Assembly: GCA_938040985.1 (NCBI GenBank)
Contig: CALHZD010000072.1
Span: 1-42,207 of the forward strand
DNA length: 42,207 nucleotides
DNA from: an uncultured Propionivibrio sp.
GTDB taxonomy: Bacteria > Pseudomonadota > Gammaproteobacteria > Burkholderiales > Rhodocyclaceae
Direction of reading: 5' to 3'
Part shown: positions 33,258-40,521 of the stretch, piece after piece
How positions within the stretch are numbered: position 1 is the first letter of the stretch
Layout of the letters: every line of letters starts with the position of its first letter
Notes under the pieces: generated by a model
What the model saw: the letters and a program-made list of their open reading frames with translations, nothing else
The model's database searches: none
Told to the model about the DNA's origin: nothing
Translations under genes and position numbers: made by a program

Positions 33258-33654
33258 TAATAACTAGTTTTTATCTAATTAAAAGCTAATATGGCGTAGC
33301 AACCCCTATGTATTGTTCTTATTTGCCCAACAGAGAATTTGGATAGCTGCGCGGTGTATTGCCCCGCAAGTTATTCGATATTTACCCTGCAGATTATGAG
33401 TTACTTCTTTCCAACCATTGCTTCTATCTGCTCAAGCCTGCCGTCGTGTGGCGAAAGCTGGTAGCATCGGTTCTCCCGGCAAGTAAGCACGGCGTGGGCA
33501 TTTAGGAACCCGATTCGGCATTTTTGGCTGGCGGGCTGGTTCTGGTAGTGCATTTATCCGGCGTGCCAGCATGAGCTCTCCGCCACGGCGTTCATCTTGT
33601 TCCGGCTGATGCTGGTCTTTTCCTGACTTTCCGATTTTCTGACAGGTTTTCATC
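33258..33654. other. Gap between the orphan gene and the aminotransferase
   Basis: A transition zone of about 400 nt. Composition changes from AT-rich (33258-33400) to GC-rich. The first part holds a weak AT-rich inverted repeat that might end orphan transcription. No gene, strong promoter or structured RNA was recognised. The right boundary of the inferred transferred segment lies within it. Confidence 0.4.
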
Positions 33655-34845
33655 ATGTTCCAACACGTTCCTCCCTATCCTGGCGATCCGATCCTCGGCC
33701 TGATGGCCGCTTTTCTTTCCGACACGCGCCCGCGCAAGGTCAATCTGGGCATCGGCATCTATTACGACGAATCAGGCAAGGTGCCGGTACTGCGCTGCGT
33801 GCAGGCGGCCGAGGCGCGTATTGCCGCAATGGCGCTGCCCAAGGCTTATCTGCCGATGGAGGGCCTGGAGGCGTACCGCGCAGCGGTACAGAAGCTCTTG
33901 TTTGGCGAGGATCATCCGTTACTCAAAGCCGGGCGCGTGGCGACCATCCAGACCATCGGCGGCTCAGGCGCTCTCAAGGTGGGGGCGGATTTTCTCAAGG
34001 CGACTTTTCCCGATTCGCAGGTCTGGGTCAGCGATCCGACCTGGGACAACCACCGCTCGATCTTTGCCGGCGCCGGGTTTATCGTCAATGATTACCCGTA
34101 TTACGACGGCAAAAAGGGCGTCTTGAGCATCGAGGCCATGCTTGACTGCCTCAAATCGCTGCCGCGCCGCAGCATCGTCTTGTTGCACCCCTGCTGCCAC
34201 AACCCGACCGGCCTCGACCCGAGCCGGACGGAATGGCTGCGCATTCTTGACGTGCTCAAAGCGGGCGAGCTGATTCCTTTTCTGGACATTGCCTATCAGG
34301 GCTTTGGCGACGGCTTCGAGGAAGATGCATTTTTTGTCCGCGCATTGGCGGACGCCGGCCTTAGCTTTGCCGTTTCCAATTCCTTTTCCAAGAATTTTTC
34401 GCTCTATGCCGAGCGCTGCGGCGGGCTGTCCATCATCTGCCCGGATGCGCAGCAGGCGGCGCAGGTATTTGGCCAGCTTAAATTCAACATCCGCCGCAAC
34501 TATTCCAGCCCGCCCATGTACGGGGCGCTGGTCGTCTCGACGGTGCTGGGCGATCCCGCGCTGAAAGCCGAGTGGCAGGCCGAGGTCGGCGAAATGCGCA
34601 CGCGCATCAAGGCCATGCGCCAGCGTCTTTTCGATGTGCTTTCAGCGAAAGCGCCGGGGCGCGACTTTGGCTACCTCATCACCCAGCGCGGCATGTTCAG
34701 CTACTCCGGCCTCTCGCCCGAGCAGGTCGACCGCCTGCGCGAAGAATTCGGCGTCTATCTCGTCCGCACCGGCCGCATGTGCATCGCCGGGCTGAATGAA
34801 GGCAACGTCGATTACGTGGCCGAATCCATCGCCGCCGTGCTGTAG
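33655..34845 (+). CDS. tyrB: Aromatic amino acid / aspartate aminotransferase (class I)
   Basis: A 396-residue PLP-dependent enzyme of the aspartate/tyrosine aminotransferase group. Family landmarks are VNLGIGIYYDESGKVPVLRCV, LHPCCHNPTGLDP (Asn183-Pro184), DIAYQGFGDG (Asp211 contacting the PLP ring nitrogen) and SNSFSKNFSLYAER with Schiff-base Lys246. The length is typical. It would transfer amino groups among aspartate, aromatic amino acids and 2-oxoglutarate. Aspartate versus aromatic preference cannot be settled by eye. The ATG at 33655 has only a weak AGG upstream. It is a single-gene unit, followed by a large hairpin. Confidence 0.92.
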   Translation: MFQHVPPYPGDPILGLMAAFLSDTRPRKVNLGIGIYYDESGKVPVLRCVQAAEARIAAMALPKAYLPMEGLEAYRAAVQKLLFGEDHPLLKAGRVATIQTIGGSGALKVGADFLKATFPDSQVWVSDPTWDNHRSIFAGAGFIVNDYPYYDGKKGVLSIEAMLDCLKSLPRRSIVLLHPCCHNPTGLDPSRTEWLRILDVLKAGELIPFLDIAYQGFGDGFEEDAFFVRALADAGLSFAVSNSFSKNFSLYAERCGGLSIICPDAQQAAQVFGQLKFNIRRNYSSPPMYGALVVSTVLGDPALKAEWQAEVGEMRTRIKAMRQRLFDVLSAKAPGRDFGYLITQRGMFSYSGLSPEQVDRLREEFGVYLVRTGRMCIAGLNEGNVDYVAESIAAVL

Positions 34846-34861
34846 GCTACGCACGGCGACG

Positions 34862-34916
34862 GGCGGGCAGCCTTTCCGCTTTCTGTTTTGCCGGAGGCCG
34901 AAAGGCGGCGCCCGCC
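34862..34916 (+). terminator. Large stem-loop after the aminotransferase
   Basis: GGCGGGC (34862-34868) pairs with GCCCGCC (34910-34916), and CCTTTC (34871-34876) pairs with GAAAGG (34900-34905) in a nested arrangement. It starts 17 nt after the stop codon. A T-tract is missing, so it may be a Rho-dependent or mRNA-stabilising structure rather than a classic terminator. Confidence 0.5.
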
Positions 34917-35052
34917 ACAGTCAATTCCATGCTCCGCCCGCGTTTCCCTACGCCACGCCACCGCGACCCATTCAGCCCAGCCCGCCAGCCTCTGTTCGGC
35001 GGTTTAAAATTGCTTTTCTCATCACCGTTTATTTCTCGATAAGGATTCCGCT

Positions 35053-35457
35053 ATGCGTGTAATCAACAAATGCCTTTCCGTGCTTACCGTTTTATTTCTG
35101 CTGGCTGCCTGTTCGAGCAGCTCGCCGGAAAAAACGGCCAAAAAATTCATTGCCGAAAGCTACAGCGGCAATGCCGATGCGGTCATTGCGATGATTTATA
35201 TGCCCGACGAGCGGAAAGAAAAGCCCGGCGAAAAAGAAATTGTCAGCGGCAAAGTCAAGGCAAGCGTAGCCAAACAAAAGAAATATGCCGAAGAACGCGG
35301 CGGCATTGACGAAATCACTGCTGAACCGGCCCGGTTTGATCCCGAAGACAACAGGCGGGCCAACGTCAGGGTCAAAATTCGCTTCAAGCTAGGAGATGCG
35401 CGGCAGGATTATGTAAGGCTGATCGACACCGGCACAGGTTGGAAAGTCCGGCTGTGA
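35053..35457 (+). CDS. Small lipoprotein, DUF4878-like
   Basis: A 134-residue lipoprotein with lipobox LAAC (Cys20). The mature domain of about 110 residues begins with PEKTAKKFIAESYSGNADAVIAMIY and ends with VRLIDTGTGWKVRL. This resembles the NTF2-like DUF4878 lipoproteins of unknown function. AAGGAT precedes the ATG. Its stop codon overlaps the proposed GTG start of the next gene (GTGA), suggesting coupled expression of two envelope proteins. Confidence 0.78.
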   Translation: MRVINKCLSVLTVLFLLAACSSSSPEKTAKKFIAESYSGNADAVIAMIYMPDERKEKPGEKEIVSGKVKASVAKQKKYAEERGGIDEITAEPARFDPEDNRRANVRVKIRFKLGDARQDYVRLIDTGTGWKVRL

Positions 35458-36116
35458 CATTTTGGAAAAACCGCCCGCGCCGGCGGACGGTTTTATTATT
35501 TGCCGCTGTCCTCTCCTTACTGGCAGCCCTCTCGGTCGCCGCCTGGGTTGGCTTTGCGCATGACCGACGGCCGCCCGCAAAACCCCTGCCGGCGGCGCAA
35601 GCGCACGCATTGCTGCCCGACGCATCGCGCTTGCAGGCCGGCGACTGGATCTTCCGGAGCGGCGTTTCCGTCGACAGCCGCTTCATCAAGCGCATCAGCC
35701 ACAGCCCGTATTCGCATATCGGCATGGTGGTGCAGACCCGCCCGCACATTGTTATCGCACACGCCACTACCGACGACAACCCCGCGTCGCCCAATCAGGT
35801 TCTGCTGACGCCACTGGCCGACTTCGCGGCGGCGGACAAGGCGGATGCGGTGGCCGTCGCCCGCCCGCGTTTTCTCAACGCCAGTCAGCGCCGGCAAAGC
35901 GCCGCCTACGCCGCCCGGCAGCAAGGCAAACCGTTCGTGCTGGACGAACGCAATCATCAGCCGTTTTACTGCACACACCTGGTGCTCGATGCCGTGCGCC
36001 GACACGCGCCCCAATTCAACCCGCAATGGCAATACCTGGACATCGCCGTATTTCGCGGCGAATACCTGTTCCCCGAAGCGTTCACCCATGAAGACATCGC
36101 CTGGATATACCGCTGA
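35454..36116 (+). CDS. YiiX/YebB-like permuted papain-fold cysteine hydrolase, membrane-anchored
   Basis: About 220 residues. An N-terminal membrane helix or uncleaved signal covers about residues 11-34. The catalytic domain begins LQAGDWIFRSG. Its likely catalytic residues are His88 in SPYSHIGMVV and Cys173 in FYCTHLVLDA. The His-before-Cys order marks the permuted NlpC/P60 fold. Family members act on amide or acyl bonds of cell-wall or lipid substrates, and the substrate here is unknown. The GTG at 35454 overlaps the lipoprotein stop. A TTG at 35439 is an alternative. A cluster of small repeats begins just after its stop. Confidence 0.83.
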   Translation: MTFWKNRPRRRTVLLFAAVLSLLAALSVAAWVGFAHDRRPPAKPLPAAQAHALLPDASRLQAGDWIFRSGVSVDSRFIKRISHSPYSHIGMVVQTRPHIVIAHATTDDNPASPNQVLLTPLADFAAADKADAVAVARPRFLNASQRRQSAAYAARQQGKPFVLDERNHQPFYCTHLVLDAVRRHAPQFNPQWQYLDIAVFRGEYLFPEAFTHEDIAWIYR

Positions 36117-36122
36117 ACCTTG

Positions 36123-36188
36123 CATGGCGGCCGCTCTTAACAGCTGTTCTCTTTGTAGAAACACCGCGTTGGCCTCGCCTTGCCTTTT
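36123..36188. mobile_element. Degenerate MITE-like element, partial copy 1
   Basis: The core ACCGCGTTGGCCTCGCCTTG matches the other elements of this cluster, and CTCTTTGTAGAAA resembles their arm. Ends are eroded, so the boundaries are approximate. No coding capacity. Confidence 0.5.
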
Positions 36189-36297
36189 ATAGCGGCTTCC
36201 TTTGTCAAACTACGGCGTTGCTGTGTTGGCCTGGCCTTGTTGTACTAAATGGCCTGCCAGCAACTTGTCGCCTTGTCTTTGGCAAAATCGGGCCATA
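36189..36297. mobile_element. MITE-like element, copy 2 (full-length, diverged)
   Basis: It starts ATAGCGGCT and runs through TACGGCGTTG, GGCCTTGTTGTACT and CGCCTTGTCTTTGGCAAAAT to a degraded right end near GGGCCAT. The internal order matches the reverse complement of copy 4. About 109 nt, non-coding. Confidence 0.65.
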
Positions 36298-36362
36298 GCG
36301 ACTCCCTTTGCCAAAATACCGCGTTGGCTCGCCTTGTCTTTTGGCAAAGTCGAGCCGCTATA
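36295..36362. mobile_element. MITE-like element, copy 3 (internally deleted)
   Basis: A 68-nt element with terminal repeats ATAGCGACT and AGCCGCTAT (8/9 matching as inverted repeats), inner arms TTTGCCAAAA and TTTTGGCAAA, and core CCGCGTTGGCTCGCCTTGTC. It lacks the central GTACTACTTGTAC-type segment of copies 2 and 4. It abuts copy 2 head to tail. Confidence 0.7.
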
Positions 36363-36751
36363 TTTTGGGCGTCTCAGATATGGGCTCCCTGAACCTCGCG
36401 TATTTAGGGCATCATCGAACACCCCGCCCCAAAATCCTTGCAAACAAGCCAGAAAACATAAAACGCCTTGAAACGCACTAAATACAAGGGCTCCAAAGCA
36501 TCAAAAAACATAAGCTGGAACACTGCGCTCGGCCAACTTTTTGCAACCCGTATTTGTAGATAGGGCATCTCAGAGCATCCTGACGCCAGCCCATGTATTT
36601 CGGGCATTTCCAGAGTGGATGCTCTGAAGCCCTTGTAAACAGGGCATTTCAGAAGGGCTACCCGCCAGCCCTTTATTTATAAGGGCTCCAGAGGTGCCTG
36701 CCCGCAAACGCCCTATCCATGCGGGGTTCAAAAGTGTGCCCCGAAAGCCTC
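36363..36751. repeat. 39-bp hairpin repeat array, copy C (convergent intergenic)
   Basis: The clear part has unit starts near 36585, 36624, 36663, 36702 and 36742, a 39-40 nt period. The unit at 36622 has TCTGAA and TTCAGA outer arms, GCCCT/AGGGC inner arms and loop TGTAAAC. The next has GCCCTT and AAGGGC. 36363-36540 holds more diverged, AT-richer units. The last unit is cut by MITE copy 4 at 36752. It lies between the convergent YiiX-like and HAD genes. Confidence 0.8.
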
Positions 36752-36854
36752 ATAGCGGCTCGACTTTGCCAAAAGACAAGGCGGTAAGCCGCTGACAGTA
36801 CAAGTAGTACGGCAAGGCGAGCCAACGCCGTATTTTGGTAAAGAAAGCCGCTAT
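36752..36854. mobile_element. MITE-like element, copy 4 (intact ends, inverted orientation)
   Basis: A 103-nt element with perfect 9-bp terminal inverted repeats ATAGCGGCT (36752-36760) and AGCCGCTAT (36846-36854). The interior has GACAAGGCGG, a GTACAAGTAGTAC dyad and GGCGAGCCAACGCCGTA. Orientation is opposite to copies 1-3. It ends 16 nt from the HAD stop codon and may supply that gene's 3' hairpin. No transposase is encoded. Confidence 0.75.
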
Positions 36855-36870
36855 CAAGCGGGAACGCGCT

Positions 36871-37572
36871 TCAGGTCAGGTACGCGGCCAGCTCGTCCAG
36901 CGCAGCGATATGCGTGACCCGCTCGGTCAGGCGGACGGGCAGTCCGGCCGGCTCGTGCAGCGAAAAAACATGCATACCGGCGGCCAGCCCGGCTTCGATG
37001 CCCGGCAGGCTGTCTTCGACGACGGCGCAGTGTTCCGGCGCGACGCCCATGTGCTCGGCGGCGAGCAGAAAGAGGCGCGGGTCGGGCTTGAAAAAACCGC
37101 TTTCGTAGGCTGAAAAGACACGCTCGCCAAAAAAACGGTCGAGTCCGGTCAGCGCCAGCGTCAGATCGATCTTCCGGCGCGGGCCGTTCGTCGCCAGACA
37201 AAAAGGGATGCGCAGGCCGGCGAGCAAGGCTTCCGCACCCGGCATCGGCAGCAGCGATTGACGGAAACGCTCGGCCTGCCGTTCGCGCACATGGCGCGTA
37301 AAATCCGTCCAGTAAGCCTCGTCCCGCGCAGGCTGCGTTTCCGGCGAATTGGCCGCGATCCAGGCCACGCAGTCGGCCATGCGGCTGCCGCGGAAGCACC
37401 GGAACGCCTCTTCGCGCGAGCGGGTCAGCCCGATCCGCACAGCCTGTTCGTAGAGCACTTCCATGCCCGGTCCTTCGCTATCGATCAGCGTACCGTCGGC
37501 ATCAAAAATCGCCGCCCTGATCGCCCTGCCCGGCGCAGCCGCCGCATGGCTCATCATTTTCCTGTCGTTCAT
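36871..37572 (-). CDS. HAD-superfamily phosphatase (subfamily IA)
   Basis: A 233-residue haloacid-dehalogenase-like hydrolase. Motif I AAIFDADGTLIDSEG has nucleophile Asp24 and acid/base Asp26. A helical cap follows at about residues 35-100. Motif II is LATNGP, motif III is the Lys in FFKPDPRLF, and motif IV is VVEDSLPGIEAGLAAGM. This is the beta-phosphoglucomutase/sugar-phosphatase branch; the substrate is not predictable. The ATG at 37572 is preferred. Tandem ATGs 15 nt downstream, preceded by AGGAAA, are an alternative. It lies 175 nt after the DUF3750-like gene on the same strand, and MITE copy 4 sits just beyond its stop. Confidence 0.88.
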   Translation of the reverse strand: MNDRKMMSHAAAAPGRAIRAAIFDADGTLIDSEGPGMEVLYEQAVRIGLTRSREEAFRCFRGSRMADCVAWIAANSPETQPARDEAYWTDFTRHVRERQAERFRQSLLPMPGAEALLAGLRIPFCLATNGPRRKIDLTLALTGLDRFFGERVFSAYESGFFKPDPRLFLLAAEHMGVAPEHCAVVEDSLPGIEAGLAAGMHVFSLHEPAGLPVRLTERVTHIAALDELAAYLT

Positions 37573-37747
37573 TTTTCGTTCGCGATTCGTCACGATCCGC
37601 CCAACCTGACCGATCTGCCGTGTCCTGCCCGTATTCGGCGGCAGCAACGATACGACGCGGCGCCGGGGCGCGCAACGCCGTTGATTGGGCGGCAAACACC
37701 CGCTTTGCCGGACGCCGGTGAAATCTGCCGCAGCGCGTCGCCGGCCG

Positions 37748-38515
37748 TCACGGCAGCCGTCCGGCGAAAGGCAGACGCAGACCGAGCGGCCGGACGTCGA
37801 TGCCGAAATTCAGCCCCAGCACGTTGGCTTCAAAGCCCTCTTCCGGCCCGACGCTCAGCCCAAGCATGCCCAGCAGCGAAACCTGTGCGCCACGGCCGCT
37901 GGGCGAGCGCCCGAACGGATGGGCAAGCGGCCGATAGTCCTTGCCAATGGCGTTGGCCGGCAGATCGAGCGCCAGCGCCGGCGTTTCGCGGCCGATGTGC
38001 GCGATGAAAGTGTTGCTGTTGGGGCCGGGATAACTGCGATATTCATGGGGATAGGGGTAACTGCGGACGGCCGCCTCAATGCGGTCGATCATCGCCTCGA
38101 CACCCGCACCGCGGTGCTCGATGAGCAGGCGCGGTCGCTTGCCGGCCCAAAAGGCATCGGGCAGGTCGGCGTTGCGCTTGACGACGCTGCCGCCACCCCA
38201 GCCTATGACCTCGTAGCGGGTGAACGCCGTCTGCCCCGCCCGCTTGTAGATCAGCCACGGATGCACGGCCACGTAGCCCCGCCAGCCATAGGTGGGCGCG
38301 ACGTACACCTGCACGATGGCCGTGTCGACGTGCTTTTTCGGGTCGGGCGCCAGTCCCGCCGAGCGGCGCGGCATCGTACGCCAGTCGAGGCGCCGGCCAT
38401 CGTTGTGCCAGGCGGACAGCCCGCCGCCCAGCAGCAGCGCGACGCCAAAGCCCAGGGCAAAAATCACGCCCGCCCCCTTGAGCGTGCGCAAAAACATTTT
38501 TGCAAAGCGTTTCAT
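37748..38515 (-). CDS. DUF3750-like membrane-anchored protein
   Basis: A 255-residue protein with one N-terminal hydrophobic segment (about residues 14-34) and a conserved extracytoplasmic domain. Recognisable motifs are YVAPTYGWRGYVAVHPWLIYK, YEVIGWGGGSVV, and SYPYPHEYRSYPGPNSNTFIAHI. I associate these with DUF3750, a family of unknown function found next to phospholipid or envelope genes. It begins 18 nt after the LplT-PlsC gene and is probably in the same operon. The conserved His, Tyr, Asn and Ser residues could form an active site, but no activity is known to me. Confidence 0.8.
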   Translation of the reverse strand: MKRFAKMFLRTLKGAGVIFALGFGVALLLGGGLSAWHNDGRRLDWRTMPRRSAGLAPDPKKHVDTAIVQVYVAPTYGWRGYVAVHPWLIYKRAGQTAFTRYEVIGWGGGSVVKRNADLPDAFWAGKRPRLLIEHRGAGVEAMIDRIEAAVRSYPYPHEYRSYPGPNSNTFIAHIGRETPALALDLPANAIGKDYRPLAHPFGRSPSGRGAQVSLLGMLGLSVGPEEGFEANVLGLNFGIDVRPLGLRLPFAGRLP

Positions 38516-38533
38516 GAAAAATTCACTGACCCA

Positions 38534-40495
38534 TCATAATCGGGATTGTACGGTTTGGGCATCGGCCAGGAAACACAGCGCCTGCCGTACGGATTCAGCG
38601 GCCGCTGCCGAGGCGGCCTGCGGCGCACCGACCGTGACGGCAACCCGACGGAACGGGCGCAGCCGCGCCAGGCGCTGACCAAGGCGCAGACGGGCGGCGG
38701 CGAAGGCGCTGTCCTCCAGCCCATGCAGCGCCAGAGGAAGCACGGGCGTTGCCGGATGCCGCGCGCGCAACGCCTCGAGCAGCGCCGCAAACCACGGGCA
38801 GAAGGGGCGCACTTGCCCGTCGGCCTCAGTGCCGGTTTCGGGAAAAACAACTACGATTTCACCGGCAGCCAGCGCCGATTCGATGGCGGCTTGCGCCGTC
38901 TGCATGGCCACCGACAGCGCGCCATTTTTTGCGGTCTCGCCGGCCTGACCTGCCTCCCCAGGCAAAGGGATCGCCCGGCCTTCACGCAGCACGGCGCCGA
39001 GCAGCGGCCGCGCAAAGTGCCTCGGGTCGATGGCAAAACGCGGCGGGCGGACGCTGGCGGCCGTGATCAGAAGGACATCGGCAAGGCTGGTATGGTTGCT
39101 GACCAGCAGCGCGCCGCCGCTTTCCGGCACCTGTTCAATGCCCCGTTTCTCCAGCCGGTAGGCGGAATGAACGAGCAGCCAGACGACGAAGCGGATGAGG
39201 AACTCCGGCACCAGGCGGTAGATGTACGCCGCCACAACGATGTTGAACAGCGCCGTGGCCAGAAAGAGCTGCGGAATCGACAGCCCCAGCGCGAACAGCG
39301 CCATGGAAACGACGGCGGAAATCACCATGAACAGGGCGTTGAGAATATTGTTGGCGGCGATGATGCGCGACTGGTGGCTTTTCTCGCTGCGTGTCTGGAT
39401 GAGGGCGTAGAGCGGCACGATGTAGAAGCCGCCAAACAGCCCCAGCAAGGCAATGTCCAGCAGCACGCGCCAGTGCGTGGCTTGCCCCAGTGCGCTCAGA
39501 AAGTCATAAGCGCCGTGGGCAAGTCCGGCGGACAGGCCGGCCGCGCCGGCGTTCAGGCTCGCCCAGTAGAGGTCGACGCCGAAAACCGTCAGGCCGATGG
39601 CGCCGAAAGGCACCAGGCCGATTTCCACCTTGCCGCCGGAGAGTTTTTCGCACAGCAGCGAACCGATGCCGATACCAAGCGAGAACACCGTCAGGAGCAG
39701 GATGAAAACGCTTTCATCGCCGTGCAGCACGTCTTTGGTGAAGGTGGGAAACTGCGCCAGAATCGTTGCCCCGTAAAACCAGAACCACGAAGTACCAAGC
39801 AGAGACAGCCAGACGGTGCGGTTGCCGTGCGCGAATTTCAGGTTGCGCCAGGTTTCGCTCACCGGATTCCAGTTGATGCGCAGCTGGGGGTCGGCGGCTG
39901 GCGAATGCGGCACGCCGCGGCTGACCCAGTACCCCGCAACGGCCACGGCGATAACCGTCGCCGACGTCAGCAGTGCGCCGTCATTAGCCATTGCCAGCCA
40001 CGCGCCGAGAATCTCGCCGGCCAGGATGGCGACGAAGGTGCCCATTTCGACCATGCCGTTGCCGCCGATCAGTTCTTCCTCGCGCAGATGCTGCGGCAGG
40101 TAGGCGTACTTGACCGGGCCGAACAGCGTTGATTGCGCGCCCATCAGAAACAGCGCGGCGACGAGCGGCCAGAAGCTGCGGGTCATAAAACCCCAGGCGG
40201 CGAGCAGCATGATGCCGATTTCGAGAATCTTGGTCAGGCGCACCAGCATCGATTTTTCGTATTTGTCGGCGATCTGCCCGCTGGTCGCCGAAAAGAGGAA
40301 AAAGGGCAGGATAAACAAACCGGGCAGCAGGGTCGCCAGCATCTTGCCGTCCAGCGTGGTGAGCTGCCCGGCGCGGAAAGTGACCAGCGTGATCAGCGCC
40401 GTCTTGAACACGTTGTCGTTAAACGCGCCGAAAAACTGGGTAAAAAAGAAGGGACGGAAGCGCTGCTCGCGCATCAGTTGAAACTGGTTGCTCAT
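38534..40495 (-). CDS. LplT-like MFS lysophospholipid transporter fused to a PlsC acyltransferase domain
   Basis: A 653-residue fusion. Residues 1-430 form an MFS transporter starting FRPFFFTQFFGAFNDNVFKTA, the LplT signature, with about 12 membrane segments. Residues 435-650 are an acyltransferase of the PlsC family, with NHTSLAD (467-473, the HX4D motif) and FPETGTE (551-557, equivalent to FPEGTR). LplT flips lyso-phosphatidylethanolamine inward for reacylation by Aas, and the fused domain could do an acyl transfer itself. It lies 26 nt downstream of the Aas-like gene. The Glu-Thr-Gly-Thr-Glu variant of the second motif lacks the usual Arg. Confidence 0.92.
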   Translation of the reverse strand: MSNQFQLMREQRFRPFFFTQFFGAFNDNVFKTALITLVTFRAGQLTTLDGKMLATLLPGLFILPFFLFSATSGQIADKYEKSMLVRLTKILEIGIMLLAAWGFMTRSFWPLVAALFLMGAQSTLFGPVKYAYLPQHLREEELIGGNGMVEMGTFVAILAGEILGAWLAMANDGALLTSATVIAVAVAGYWVSRGVPHSPAADPQLRINWNPVSETWRNLKFAHGNRTVWLSLLGTSWFWFYGATILAQFPTFTKDVLHGDESVFILLLTVFSLGIGIGSLLCEKLSGGKVEIGLVPFGAIGLTVFGVDLYWASLNAGAAGLSAGLAHGAYDFLSALGQATHWRVLLDIALLGLFGGFYIVPLYALIQTRSEKSHQSRIIAANNILNALFMVISAVVSMALFALGLSIPQLFLATALFNIVVAAYIYRLVPEFLIRFVVWLLVHSAYRLEKRGIEQVPESGGALLVSNHTSLADVLLITAASVRPPRFAIDPRHFARPLLGAVLREGRAIPLPGEAGQAGETAKNGALSVAMQTAQAAIESALAAGEIVVVFPETGTEADGQVRPFCPWFAALLEALRARHPATPVLPLALHGLEDSAFAAARLRLGQRLARLRPFRRVAVTVGAPQAASAAAAESVRQALCFLADAQTVQSRL

Positions 40496-40521
40496 GGTGA
40501 TGATTTCTCCAGTGTGTTTGC

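Noticed and set aside
38546..40132. 528-codon plus-strand open frame opposite the LplT-PlsC gene
   Set aside because: Antisense shadow of a membrane protein gene with strong motifs.
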